From the NCBI GenBank assembly GCA_034044135.1, contig CP139021.1:2061635-2125634 (forward strand): 64,000 bases of DNA, written 5' to 3'. Positions 24,492-33,322 of this stretch are shown here, piece after piece. Source of the DNA: Flammeovirgaceae bacterium SG7u.111 (GTDB taxonomy: Bacteria; Bacteroidota; Bacteroidia; Cytophagales; Flammeovirgaceae). Position 1 is the stretch's first letter. Each line of letters opens with the position of its first letter. The position numbers were made by a program, and so were the translations under genes. The notes under the pieces were generated by a model that ran no database searches, was not told the DNA's origin, and saw only the letters and a list, made by a program, of their open reading frames with translations.

Positions 24492-25326
24492 AGCTGATTT
24501 TCAAATTTCCAGAATTGAGGGTAAGCAGAAGAGGATTCAAGCCGATGAATAGCCCGATTCTTCTGTTCGAGATTTTCTCTTGGTGGTGAAAGGGTGTTAT
24601 GTTATGATTGAGTTAGCGGTAAGGTATCCCGCTTGGGTGGTAGGTGAAATCCTGTTTTCCCAAAACTATCATAATATGGCAGAAATGATAATTTGAAAGA
24701 CCTTAATGTGTTTTTGCAGCAGATTTAGAGAAAGTAAATAATAATGAAGATTTCGTAAATTGATAAAGTGTAAATGATGTTCTTTACTAGGGAAGCAAAG
24801 AACATATTCATTTCTGTGTCGCTAAGCTCACCGTACCGGTTGAGGTAGTTTCTGAGTTGGCCTTTCATTTAATGAGTTGGTTGTTTTTGGCAAAGAACTA
24901 TTTCCATGACAAGTTTTATCTGCTTAGAATGATTCAAACACGACGCGGTCTTCTGGAAAGATCCTGTCGTCGGTGATTCTAATGTTGAAATTTCTGAAAC
25001 ACAACCTTGCAGAGGTTGCACAATTGCAGTAAGGAGGGGAGAACACAACGCCAATAGGTGTTGCACAAAAAACATATCAACTAAGTAGAGCTGAGTTTCT
25101 ACATTAACACATGTGTAACTTGCTAAAGGATAGATTTCCAATGCCTTTGGTGCGATAGCTTGGTGGGGTAATACGAAAAAACCAGCTTTTCTACGGTTTT
25201 TATTCACTTTTCCTTAATCCAATCTTGTTCTTTCTTCATACTTTCTTTACAGTTCTTTAAAGGTTTGGCTTTCGGGTCGGGGGCAAAAATCTCCTCTATA
25301 CAGGTGAATCTAGTAATTGAATTCGC
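24492..25326. other. Long non-coding stretch before fecR
   Basis: This 835-base region has no intact gene. It contains a 47-codon fragment resembling the start of a Crp/Fnr-type regulator on the minus strand (24725-24868), a pair of TTGCAGAGGTTGCACAATTGCA-like partial repeats near 25003-25027, and the upstream region of fecR. An open minus frame over 24869-25207 has no protein-like features and was not called. Confidence 0.4.
24725..24868 (-). pseudogene. N-terminal remnant of a Crp/Fnr-type regulator
   Basis: The 47-residue frame begins MKGQLRNYLNRYGELSDTEM and resembles the first helices of Bacteroidota cAMP-binding (Crp/Fnr) regulators, before the cyclic-nucleotide-binding barrel. After about residue 30 it runs into a low-complexity Ile/Tyr/Phe tail and a stop. 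No barrel or HTH sequence follows in any frame, so it appears to be a decayed gene. The family call depends on a short, loosely conserved segment. Confidence 0.35.
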
Positions 25327-26334
25327 ATGACTGAGAACGAGTACTGGGCACTGATCACCCGCCGACTGGCTGGCGATATTAGCTCTGAAGAGAATGATTT
25401 ATTGGACAGTTGGATAGAGGCTTCGGAAAGTAACCAAGCGCTGTATGAAGAGGCTTGCCAAGCTTGGAAAAGAGATTATTTCAACCAAAAAGATTTTGAT
25501 GTGGCTGATGGTAAAAAGCTTTTGCAACAAAAGCTGAAGGTATATCCTATCCATCAGGTAGAAAAGAAATCAACAGCTCCTTTTTACCTAAAAATAGCTG
25601 CTTCTGTGGCGCTATTGCTAGGAGTTGGGCTTGCGGTTTATTTCAACCAATCTGCTTCCGAAGAGAAGCCTGCCATTGTATATATAGAAAAAATTATTCC
25701 GGCAGGGGCGAAGCAAACGCTAAAGTTGGGCGATGGGACGGTGGTAAAGATCAACTCGGAATCGGTGCTGAAAGTGCCGAAGCACTTTGCGGCTGATGAG
25801 CGAGTGGTTTACCTCGAAGGTGAAGCTTTTTTCGATGTTGCCCGCGATACGGCTCGTCCGTTTAGGATCATTTCTGGTGAGGTTACCACCTCGGTGTTGG
25901 GCACTAGTTTCAATATTGCTGCTTATCCTGAGCTAAGCAAGCTAAAGGTGTCTGTAGCTTCGGGGAAGGTGCAGGTAAATGAAACGGTTCAACCTGATAA
26001 CAAGGTAGTATTAATTTCTGATCAGGAAGCGAGTTTCGATTTGGAGCAGCAGGAATTTGCTGTTGCCGCTTTTGATGTAGCTCAGGCTTTTGCTTGGAAA
26101 GACAGCACGCTGCTGTTCAACGATACTCCGCTGGAAGCTGTAGCCAAAAAGCTGGAAAGGTGGTACGGAGTGAACATTTTGTTTAAAAATGAAGATATAA
26201 AACAATGTTTGCTAAGTGGGGAGTTCAAAAATGAATCGCTGGACAACGTGCTCGAAAGTTTGCGCTACACCAGCGATATCAATTACAAAATAGAAGATAA
26301 AAACATTACGCTATCTGGTAAAGGATGTGATTGA
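25327..26334 (+). CDS. FecR-family anti-sigma factor
   Basis: This 335-residue inner-membrane regulator has a cytoplasmic N-terminal part (residues 1-85, 'LITRRLAGDISSEENDLLDSWI'), one transmembrane helix at about 86-106 ('KIAASVALLLGVGLAVYF'), a periplasmic FecR domain ('AGAKQTLKLGDGTVVKINSESVLKVP', 'RPFRIISGEVTTSVLGTSFNI') and a C-terminal DUF4974-type domain ('LEAVAKKLERWYGVNILF'). It relays signal from the STN domain of the TonB receptor encoded 70 bases downstream to an ECF sigma factor. The cognate sigma gene is not upstream as usual but probably the one at 31213. Confidence 0.92.
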   Translation: MTENEYWALITRRLAGDISSEENDLLDSWIEASESNQALYEEACQAWKRDYFNQKDFDVADGKKLLQQKLKVYPIHQVEKKSTAPFYLKIAASVALLLGVGLAVYFNQSASEEKPAIVYIEKIIPAGAKQTLKLGDGTVVKINSESVLKVPKHFAADERVVYLEGEAFFDVARDTARPFRIISGEVTTSVLGTSFNIAAYPELSKLKVSVASGKVQVNETVQPDNKVVLISDQEASFDLEQQEFAVAAFDVAQAFAWKDSTLLFNDTPLEAVAKKLERWYGVNILFKNEDIKQCLLSGEFKNESLDNVLESLRYTSDINYKIEDKNITLSGKGCD

Positions 26335-26404
26335 TCCTTGTTACAATTCAACCTGATTATTCATACAAACCAAAATTGCAGATTATATCTAAACAAATTA
26401 AGTT

Positions 26405-29400
26405 ATGAAAACACTGTTACGATTGCCTATTCTGATATTTTTCATTGCCGTTTCAGCTTTTGGTGCTAGCGCAGAAGGCTCCGGCGACAAAGTGAAAAGC
26501 ATCAGCGATATCATCATCAGCATACGCGTTCATGACGAGCCTATCGAAGTCGCTTTCGAGAAAATTGACAAAAAGACAGGGTTCAGATTTATGTACAACA
26601 GCAAAAAAGTGCCTTTGAGCACTAAAATCACTCTCAATGAAAATGAGAAAAGTGTGAGAGAAGTGTTGACAAAAATTGCTATAGAAACAGGTTTGAGTTT
26701 CAAGCAGATAAACCGAAATATTTTGGTAAAACCTTCTGGAAGTGCCATTTCCAAAAAAGAGCTCAAAAAAGCGTATAATTTAGCGTTTGGTGTATTGAAA
26801 GGAAGGATTTATGACGAAAACGGATTAGGCTTGCCAGGTGCAAATGTATTGGTTACCGACCTTAGCGGCATAGGCGCCGTGACGGATGCCAATGGTTATT
26901 TTACCATATTGAAAGTGCCAGAAGGCGAACATCACCTTAAAGTTTCTTACATCGGTTATAGCACGTTGGAGCAAGATGTTGCAGTAACTGGTGGGGCTAC
27001 CAGCGATGTGAAGGTAAGGCTTGAGCCAGGGGTTACCATAGGACAAGAAGTATTGGTATTGGGCGATAGGCTCAAAGGGCAGGCAAAAGCCATCAACCAA
27101 CAAAAGAACAATTCGAACATAACCAACATAGTAGCATCTGATCAAATAGGTCGCTTTCCCGATGCCAATGTGGGCGATGCCCTAAAAAGGGTGCCAGGTA
27201 TCACTATCCAAAATGACCAAGGCGAGGCAAGGGACATCATTGTAAGGGGCATGGCTCCACAGCTCAACTCAGTGACTATCAATGGTGAGCGTGTGCCATC
27301 TGCCGAAGGTGATAACCGCCGTGTGCAGTTGGACCTTATCCCAGCGGATATGATCCAGACTATTGAGGTGAATAAGTCTTTAACACCAGATATGGACGCT
27401 GATGCTATTGGCGGTTCGGTAAACTTGGTGACTCGTTATGCTCCTGATGGGCTGCGTGTCTCTGGTACGCTCGCTTCGGGTGTGAACATGCTTTCAAACA
27501 AACCGATCTGGACTGGTGGTTTGGTGGTAGGAAACCGAGTGGCAAACGATAAATTGGGTTACATTGTAAGTGCTTCTTACAACAACCACAACTTCGGTTC
27601 GGATAATGTAGAGGCTGTTTGGATAGATACGGACGATGGAGCGATATTGGACGAGTATGATTTGAGGACTTATTATGTGCAAAGGGTGAGAAGGAGTATT
27701 TCTGCATCGGTAGATTATGAGCTTGCTCCAAACCACAAAATACTGTTGAGTGGTATGTACAACTGGAGAGATGACTGGGAAAGTCGTTACCGCTTGAGAA
27801 TTGATGATTTGGGAGATGCGTATGAAGACGGTGATATTACCCAGATTAGTGATGGCATTTTTGAAGGTGAAGCTCGAATCGGAAGGCAGACAAAAGGAGG
27901 GATTGATAATGGAAGGATAAAGCAAAAAAGGTTAGAAGATCAAAGAAATTACAACTTCTCACTGAGAGGCGATCACCTTTTCGGAAGCAACTTGAAAATG
28001 GACTGGTCAGTGACTCATGCCAAAGCAAGTGAAGATAGACCAAACGAAAGGTATATTTTGTATAGGTCAGAAGGAATGCCTATCACTATGGATGTGAGAG
28101 ATCCTAGAAAACCTCAAGTGATAGCATCAGGGGAAAACGATTGGCAGGATATTGAATTTAACGAACTTACTGAAGAGCAGGGGTATACGTATGAAAAAGA
28201 TTGGAATGCCCGTTTAGATTTTAAGCTTCCAATTGCAACAAACGGCATATTTAAGTTTGGTGGTAGGTATCGTGGTAAGTCTAAGGTGAGAGACAATAAT
28301 TTCTTTGAGTATGAACCAATTGATGAAGATGCTTTTGGCTCAACTTTAGGAGATGTGCCAACAGAAGACCAAACCAAATCAGATTTCTTGGCAGGAGAAA
28401 AGTATGAAGCAGGCAGGTTTGTTACAAAAGAATTTCTTTCTCAATTAGACTTGACTAATGGTGGTATTTTTGAAAGCTCTGATGCAAAAGGTGAATATGT
28501 TCCAGGTAATTACGTAGCAGATGAGAATATTTTGGCTGCTTATTTAATGGCCGATTACCAGTTCACCGAGAAGTTTTATGCTTTAGCAGGTATGAGGGTG
28601 GAAAATACAAGCATCGACTACAAAGGATTTTCTTTCAATGATGATACAGAAGAAGTAGGCGACCTTACTGGTGATAAAACGTACACCAACATCTTACCTT
28701 ACTTACACCTTAAATACAACTTTACCGACAACCAAGTATTGCGGTTTGCAGTGACCCAAACCTTGGCTCGTCCAGATTATTTCAACCTAGTGCCTTTTGA
28801 AGCATGGGTGCCAGACGATTCGGAATTGGAAGCTGGTAATCCCGACTTGAAACCTTCACTTGCTACCAACCTCGACCTTATGGCAGAGAGTTATTTCAAA
28901 TCTGTAGGCTTGTTCTCAGTAGGCGGTTTTTACAAGAAAATAGATGACTTTATTTATGAAAGAGTAGAAGAAAACTATACGCATCCAGTGTATGGAAGCG
29001 ACATAGAGTTGACTACTTTCCTCAATGGAGATGCTGTAGATGTGTATGGATTTGAAACCGCGTTCCAGCGCCAGTTGGACTTTTTGCCAGGTTTCTGGAA
29101 AGGGTTTGGCGTGTATGCTAACTACACCTTTACCGAGTCGGAAACCAATGGTATCCAAGGAAGAGAAGACGAAACTTTGCCACTGCCAGGTACTGCAAAG
29201 CATATGTTCAATGGCTCACTTTCTTATGAAACTAAGAAATTGGTATTGAGAGTTTCTGTGAACTACGCTTCTGATTACCTAGACGAACTTGGTGGCGAAC
29301 CATTTGAAGACAGGTTCTACGACAAGCAGACATTTGTAGATTTTAACGGCTCTTATGCCCTCAACCCAAAATGGAGGATTTTTGCCGAAGTAAATAACAT

Positions 29401-29512
29401 TACCAACCAGCCATTGAGGTATTATCAAGGTGTGAGCTCTCAGACCATGCAGGAGGAATTCTATAACATGAGAGTGAGCCTTGGGGTCAAGTTTGACTTG
29501 TTCAATAATTAA
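26405..29512 (+). CDS. TonB-dependent receptor with STN signalling domain
   Basis: The 1035-residue outer-membrane receptor has a signal peptide (cleavage near 'AFGASAEG') and a secretin/TonB short N-terminal (STN) domain at about 35-110 ('HDEPIEVAFEKIDKKTGFRF'). A carboxypeptidase-regulatory-like domain follows ('GLPGANVLVTDLSGIGAVTD', about 135-215), then a plug ('DALKRVPGITIQNDQGEARD') and a barrel ending in the typical aromatic-terminated strand ('SLGVKFDLFNN'). The architecture is like the TonB/'TIGR01782'-type receptors. Its position between FecR and a beta-propeller phytase suggests that it imports phytate, inositol phosphates or the released organic phosphate. A terminator and a 20-bp palindrome follow the stop. 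Confidence 0.93.
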   Translation: MKTLLRLPILIFFIAVSAFGASAEGSGDKVKSISDIIISIRVHDEPIEVAFEKIDKKTGFRFMYNSKKVPLSTKITLNENEKSVREVLTKIAIETGLSFKQINRNILVKPSGSAISKKELKKAYNLAFGVLKGRIYDENGLGLPGANVLVTDLSGIGAVTDANGYFTILKVPEGEHHLKVSYIGYSTLEQDVAVTGGATSDVKVRLEPGVTIGQEVLVLGDRLKGQAKAINQQKNNSNITNIVASDQIGRFPDANVGDALKRVPGITIQNDQGEARDIIVRGMAPQLNSVTINGERVPSAEGDNRRVQLDLIPADMIQTIEVNKSLTPDMDADAIGGSVNLVTRYAPDGLRVSGTLASGVNMLSNKPIWTGGLVVGNRVANDKLGYIVSASYNNHNFGSDNVEAVWIDTDDGAILDEYDLRTYYVQRVRRSISASVDYELAPNHKILLSGMYNWRDDWESRYRLRIDDLGDAYEDGDITQISDGIFEGEARIGRQTKGGIDNGRIKQKRLEDQRNYNFSLRGDHLFGSNLKMDWSVTHAKASEDRPNERYILYRSEGMPITMDVRDPRKPQVIASGENDWQDIEFNELTEEQGYTYEKDWNARLDFKLPIATNGIFKFGGRYRGKSKVRDNNFFEYEPIDEDAFGSTLGDVPTEDQTKSDFLAGEKYEAGRFVTKEFLSQLDLTNGGIFESSDAKGEYVPGNYVADENILAAYLMADYQFTEKFYALAGMRVENTSIDYKGFSFNDDTEEVGDLTGDKTYTNILPYLHLKYNFTDNQVLRFAVTQTLARPDYFNLVPFEAWVPDDSELEAGNPDLKPSLATNLDLMAESYFKSVGLFSVGGFYKKIDDFIYERVEENYTHPVYGSDIELTTFLNGDAVDVYGFETAFQRQLDFLPGFWKGFGVYANYTFTESETNGIQGREDETLPLPGTAKHMFNGSLSYETKKLVLRVSVNYASDYLDELGGEPFEDRFYDKQTFVDFNGSYALNPKWRIFAEVNNITNQPLRYYQGVSSQTMQEEFYNMRVSLGVKFDLFNN

Positions 29513-29540
29513 GATTGATTGATAAGAAATTGCTTATACA

Positions 29541-29560
29541 TTAAACTTTTAAAAGTTTAA
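29541..29560. promoter_or_regulatory. 20-bp perfect palindrome between receptor and phytase genes
   Basis: TTAAACTTTTAAAAGTTTAA is self-complementary over all 20 bases with no spacer. It lies 28 bases after the receptor stop and just before the terminator stem. It may be an operator or simply part of the terminator region. Confidence 0.35.
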
Positions 29561-29568
29561 CAACACCG

Positions 29569-29601
29569 AAACATCTGGGCTTCTGGTCCGGATGTTTTTT
29601 T
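29569..29601 (+). terminator. Terminator after the TonB receptor gene
   Basis: AAACATCTGG (29569-29578) pairs with CCGGATGTTT (29588-29597), with one wobble, and a T-run follows. It lies only about 30 bases before the phytase start, so it may attenuate rather than fully block phytase transcription. Confidence 0.65.
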
Positions 29602-29632
29602 ACTCGATTTAGAACAGGATTTTTGAATTTAA

Positions 29633-30733
29633 ATGAATAAAAATATGAGATATATACCGTACTTATTCCTCTTTCTATCAGTCGCTTGTAGCCAGCAAAA
29701 GGCTGCCGAAGAACAGGAAGAAATAGTGGAAGCAGTCGATAGCATAGCGGTGCTCAAGCCAGTTTTTGTTACCGAAAAATCTGATTTTGACACAGACGAT
29801 CCTGCTTTTTGGATCAACCCTGCTGACCCAGCACAGTCGCTGATTCTTGGTACGGACAAGGGAGATGAAAATAATGAAAATGCTGCCCTTATGGTCTATG
29901 ACTTGGAAGGGAAAATCATTGCCGATAAGTGTATAAAAGGACTTACAAGGGTAAATAATGTAGACATCTGCTACGGTTTTTCTTTAGGTGGTGAAACGAA
30001 AGACTTGGCGGTTCTTACCGAAAGGGGGAGGGACATGCTCCGAGTGTTCACCTTGCCCGATATGCAGGCTGTGGATGCTGGTGGGATTCCCGTTTTTGCT
30101 GATGACAGCCTGAAAGCTCCTATGGGCGTAGCCTTGTACCAGCAAGAGGGCGCTACTTATGCGATAGTGAGCCGAAAATTTGGGCTAAGTGGAAGTTACC
30201 TGTGGCAATATGAACTAAAGGAGAAGGAAGGAAAAGTAGTAGGCGAAGTAGTGAGGAAGTTCGGGAAATTTGAAGGTGGGAAAGAGATAGAAGCCATTGC
30301 TGTAGACCAAGAATTGGGCTATGTGTATTACTCGGACGAGGGCAAAGGAGTGCGGAAATATTACGCCGACCCTGCCAAAGGAGACGAAGAACTGGCGCTT
30401 TTTGCCACCGAAGGCTTCACCGATGACCACGAAGGCATTTCTATTTACACCTTGGAAGACGGAACGGGCTACATTTTGGTAAGTGACCAGCAGGCCAACC
30501 AGTTCCACATTTTCCCAAGAGAAGGGACTGCTGATAATCCACATGCTCACACCTTGCTCAAAACCATCAAGGTTTCGACCAACGAAAGTGACGGCAGCGA
30601 GGTGACCAGCCTTACGCTCAATCCAACATTTGAGGGTGGTTTGTTTGTTGCCATGTCTGATGATAAAACCTTCCATTTTTACCGCTGGAAAGACATTGCC
30701 GGTGACGATTTGAAAGTGAGGGTGGAGAAGTAG
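29633..30733 (+). CDS. Beta-propeller phytase (3-phytase), lipoprotein
   Basis: The 366-residue product has a lipoprotein signal (lipobox LSVAC, Cys19; ATG 29645 is an alternative start). The body shows the beta-propeller phytase pattern 'DTDDPAFWINPADPAQSLIL', 'TDKGDENNENAALMVYDLEG', 'RVNNVDICYGF', 'DDHEGISIYTLEDGTGYILV' and 'VSDQQANQFHIFPREG'. The many Asp and Glu in the loops are the calcium/phosphate ligands of this family. The enzyme removes phosphate from myo-inositol hexakisphosphate at the cell surface or in the periplasm, supplying phosphate. Linkage to a TonB receptor is a known pattern for this class. Confidence 0.9.
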   Translation: MNKNMRYIPYLFLFLSVACSQQKAAEEQEEIVEAVDSIAVLKPVFVTEKSDFDTDDPAFWINPADPAQSLILGTDKGDENNENAALMVYDLEGKIIADKCIKGLTRVNNVDICYGFSLGGETKDLAVLTERGRDMLRVFTLPDMQAVDAGGIPVFADDSLKAPMGVALYQQEGATYAIVSRKFGLSGSYLWQYELKEKEGKVVGEVVRKFGKFEGGKEIEAIAVDQELGYVYYSDEGKGVRKYYADPAKGDEELALFATEGFTDDHEGISIYTLEDGTGYILVSDQQANQFHIFPREGTADNPHAHTLLKTIKVSTNESDGSEVTSLTLNPTFEGGLFVAMSDDKTFHFYRWKDIAGDDLKVRVEK

Positions 30734-31212
30734 AGGGGGCTAGCATTGCTGGTTGCTAGTTACTGGTTTTGAAGTTGTTTAGTACCTGACCAAATCAAAT
30801 TAGCTATTCGGCATGGGACTTTATATGGCTGAAAACAATCAGTTACTTAAGTCCCGAAGGGACGATATATTTATAGAAAATGGCAAAAAAACGAACTAGC
30901 CCTGAAAGGGCGACATACTTATTTCGCCCTTTCAGGGCTGTACCATAGGCTTTTATATGGCTATAATCATGTCGCCTCTTCGAGGCTTTTGGGTTGAGCA
31001 AAACAAGGCTGGGTAAATATGACTATACAGATGACTTGCTCTTTTGAAGGCTTTTTCATTGTTCAGTTACATTTGTCCATCTACTTAAAAAGTAGAACTA
31101 GAAACCAGTAACAAGCAACTAGCAAATTTCACTTTCCCTTTACTGAATAGTAATTGTTTGATAACCTGTTTTTTTTGATGCGAAAGGCATTTTTGCGGTA
31201 TTTTGAGGCACG
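30734..31212. other. Intergenic region with REP-like repeats upstream of the sigma gene
   Basis: This 479-base gap has no gene. Its middle holds a cluster of four short palindromes (30851-30986), annotated separately. The last 80 bases before 31213 include a possible TTG / TATTTTGA promoter pair (TTG near 31172, TATTTTG near 31199) that could serve the sigma gene. Confidence 0.45.
30851..30986. repeat. REP-like array of four imperfect palindromic units
   Basis: Four hairpins with 3-base loops are present: GTCCC-gaa-GGGAC (30851-30863), GCCCT-gaa-AGGGC (30899-30911), GCCCT-ttc-AGGGC (30926-30938) and GCCTC-ttc-GAGGC (30974-30986). The two middle units face each other and form a longer inverted repeat over 30898-30939. 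The flanks also share a 'TTTATATGGCT' string (near 30820 and 30952). Bacteroidota genomes carry families of such CGAAGG/GAAAGGG palindromes between genes, probably mobilised by REP-associated (RAYT) transposases; none is encoded in the window. Confidence 0.75.
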
Positions 31213-31809
31213 ATGATGGTTGAAAATAGGTTTAAGGCGAAATCCATAAAGTTAGTGAATGACGAAGCTGCGCTACAGGATGATTTACGGCTTTTTGAAG
31301 GGGTGAGGCATGGCGAAGCCAAAGCCTTGGAAACTCTTTTTGAGAAGTACTACGAACGTTTGTGCGATTTCTGCTATTTTTTTATTGAAAGCAAGGAGGA
31401 TTCTGAGGAGATTGTTACCGATGTTTTTGTAGAGATCTGGAACAAACGGGATACCTTGGAAGTGAGGAAAAACCTTCGAGCTTATTTTTATACTTCCGTA
31501 AAGCACAAAGCCTTTGCCTTTTTGGGTTCGAAAAAAGGAAAACAAGATAGCTTTTCCGATCACCAAATACTCGACTTGCACGATGGGCACACCCCCGAAT
31601 CCGAGGTGCTTTTCAACGAACTAGCCAAAGAAATTGACCTCTATGTGAACGCACTTCCCGAGCCTGGGAGGAGTATTTTCCGTCTTTGCAAAATGGACGG
31701 TTTGCCCTTTCGGGAGATTGGACAGATCTTGAGCATTTCAGAAAAAACCGTGGAAAACCATCTAGTGCTGGTTCTCAAAAACCTCCGCATGGCTTTTAGA
31801 AATGGGTAA
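31213..31809 (+). CDS. ECF-type RNA polymerase sigma-70 factor
   Basis: This 198-residue factor has region 2 ('LETLFEKYYERLCDFCYFFI', 'EEIVTDVFVEIWNKRDTLEV') and region 4 ('ALPEPGRSIFRLCKMDGLPF', 'REIGQILSISEKTVENHLVL') with a short linker. It belongs to the Bacteroidetes-expanded group of ECF factors that work with FecR and STN-type TonB receptors. It lies 480 bases downstream of the phytase gene on the same strand and about 5 kb from fecR. It is the only sigma gene in the window, so it is the likely partner of that FecR. An alternative start is the second Met at 31216. Confidence 0.92.
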   Translation: MMVENRFKAKSIKLVNDEAALQDDLRLFEGVRHGEAKALETLFEKYYERLCDFCYFFIESKEDSEEIVTDVFVEIWNKRDTLEVRKNLRAYFYTSVKHKAFAFLGSKKGKQDSFSDHQILDLHDGHTPESEVLFNELAKEIDLYVNALPEPGRSIFRLCKMDGLPFREIGQILSISEKTVENHLVLVLKNLRMAFRNG

Positions 31810-32155
31810 ATGAATTTGATGGTGTAGTTGTAATGAAAATATCTTTCTCTTCTTGTGAGATAGACTCAATGCCTTTTTTACTTGATTGATACCGAGTGAA
31901 AGTTTGCTTCTGTTTTTTTCTAATCTCTATTTTCTGACTCCTAGCTTCCCTTTGCACACGGGGGAAAGAGGGTAAGGGCAAGATCGAAGTGGCTGGTGTG
32001 CTAGTTGGCTTGACCACCCGGGATGGGGCTTGGTCGCCTGCTTTTTGGCTGCGGGCAACGTGTGCCCAAACTCTTTTCAATTTGGAGAATAGTTGGTGAA
32101 ATGGCTTTTTCTGGTGTAGGAATACCTAATTTTGTCAAAAAGTAGAAAAACAGAT
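31810..32155. other. Non-coding gap between sigma and methyltransferase genes
   Basis: No gene is supported in this 346-base stretch; an open frame on the minus strand is compositionally unlike protein. It contains a C/G-rich patch (near 31950-32060) unusual for its surroundings and a -7 promoter element at 32127. Confidence 0.4.
32127..32134 (+). promoter_or_regulatory. -7 promoter element of the methyltransferase gene
   Basis: TAATTTTG fits TAnnTTTG exactly, with only a T-rich stretch at -33. A start of transcription near 32141 would exclude the upstream TTG codon at 32132 and supports the ATG at 32156 as start. Confidence 0.45.
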
Positions 32156-33223
32156 ATGGATTTAGAAATAAGGAGACCAGAGCCGGTAGACATGGGCATA
32201 GAGATGCAGTCGTTTGGGATAAAGGGGGCTGAAGATGTTGAAGAGGCGTTAGCGGCATTGTTGGAAGGGAAAAATGTGTTGATAGAGGGGAAATATAGCA
32301 ATGGGCTGGACCTTTTGCATGCGTTGCAGGGGTATTTGAAAAAGATGTATACGGCACAGAACTATGAGGAGCAACGGGCGTATAGGGCGGAATATCGGAA
32401 GCGTTCGCATCAGATAATGCTGAAAATCAGGAAACATAAGTTGCGGGTGAAAAAGTCGCCTGAGATAGGTTGGTTGGAAATATTGTACCCCGAGTTTCGT
32501 GAACTGATGTTGACTTTGCCCGATGTGCAGGGCTTGAACAGTTCGTGGCAGTGGTACAAAAAAGGGGTAAATGTTCCTGTGCTCAGAAACAAGATCCACC
32601 CATATTACGGAACGTATTTCCCTACTCGTTTTGAGCATCTTATCCTTTTTGATAATTGGCTAAAACGCTATGAAGGTCCTAAAAAAACGGCAATTGATGT
32701 GGGGATTGGCAGTGGGGTTCTTTCCATGCAATTGGTGAAACATGGTTTTCAGAAGTCTTTTGGGACAGATACGAATCCTAATGCGATTGTGGGTTTGAAG
32801 GAGTTTATGGGCGAAACGAAGCTTTCTAGGAAAATAGAGCTGGACTACGGGCACTTGTTTGGGAAGTGGGAAAAACCTACAGAATTGATCGTTTTTAACC
32901 CGCCTTGGTTGCCGATTGCCCGTGAGTCGGACAGGGTGGATACGGCAATGTATTACGATGACAAACTATTTCCTGAGTTTTTTGCCGAGGCTCAAAAGCG
33001 TTTGTTGCCCGATGGGAAGTTGGTATTGTTATTCTCGAATATTGGGCAACTTACAAAAGCAACGAAAGTGCATCCGATAGAGGAGGAGTTGGCCAAGGGC
33101 GGTCGCTACGAACTAGAGCTTTGTCTGAAAAAGAAAGTGGGTTTGGCTTCTAAAAAGACGGAAAGAGACCAGTACTGGCGTGCCGAGGAAGCGGTGGAGC
33201 TTTGGGTGTTGAAGCAAAAATAG
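32156..33223 (+). CDS. SAM-dependent methyltransferase (NPPW-type)
   Basis: With the ATG at 32156 the product has 355 residues. The C-terminal half is a Rossmann methyltransferase: motif I 'AIDVGIGSGVLSMQLV', then 'FGTDTNPNAI', and motif IV 'LIVFNPPWLP'. N-P-P-(Y/W) indicates methylation of an exocyclic or amide nitrogen, as in PrmC, RlmF/RlmG or TrmN6-like enzymes. The N-terminal 150 residues are helical with a basic stretch ('YRKRSHQIMLKIRKHKLRVKK') that could bind RNA or DNA. The substrate is unknown. It stands alone, ended by a strong terminator. Confidence 0.78.
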   Translation: MDLEIRRPEPVDMGIEMQSFGIKGAEDVEEALAALLEGKNVLIEGKYSNGLDLLHALQGYLKKMYTAQNYEEQRAYRAEYRKRSHQIMLKIRKHKLRVKKSPEIGWLEILYPEFRELMLTLPDVQGLNSSWQWYKKGVNVPVLRNKIHPYYGTYFPTRFEHLILFDNWLKRYEGPKKTAIDVGIGSGVLSMQLVKHGFQKSFGTDTNPNAIVGLKEFMGETKLSRKIELDYGHLFGKWEKPTELIVFNPPWLPIARESDRVDTAMYYDDKLFPEFFAEAQKRLLPDGKLVLLFSNIGQLTKATKVHPIEEELAKGGRYELELCLKKKVGLASKKTERDQYWRAEEAVELWVLKQK

Positions 33224-33282
33224 AGGCTAGAGTTTGGAGGTTAGAAATTAGAAAAAAATGAGCGAGACGCTCATTAAATATG

Positions 33283-33314
33283 TGCCACTCGGCTCCAGCC
33301 GAGCGGCATTTTTT
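33283..33314 (+). terminator. Strong terminator between convergent genes
   Basis: TGCC-a-CTCGGCT-cc-AGCCGAG-c-GGCA (33283-33308) is followed by TTTTTT. A smaller perfect hairpin ATGAGCG-aga-CGCTCAT (33258-33274) precedes it. It ends the methyltransferase transcript. Confidence 0.8.
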
Positions 33315-33322
33315 ATGTTTTT

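Noticed and set aside
25000-25030. Short TTGCA repeats in the 25-kb gap as a possible repeat array
   Set aside because: Only two or three imperfect 5-6 base strings with irregular spacing; no CRISPR or satellite structure.
24869-25207. Open frame of 112 codons on the minus strand
   Set aside because: The composition (many Cys, Gln, His scattered), absence of any motif and lack of a promoter or terminator indicate a chance frame in the gene-free region.
31796-32080. Open frame of 94 codons on the minus strand
   Set aside because: It is rich in Ser/Pro/Lys/Gln without structure, overlaps the end of the sigma gene, and has no family resemblance.
32132-32155. TTG at 32132 as start of the methyltransferase
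   Set aside because: It lies within the -7 promoter element; the ATG at 32156 follows at normal distance.
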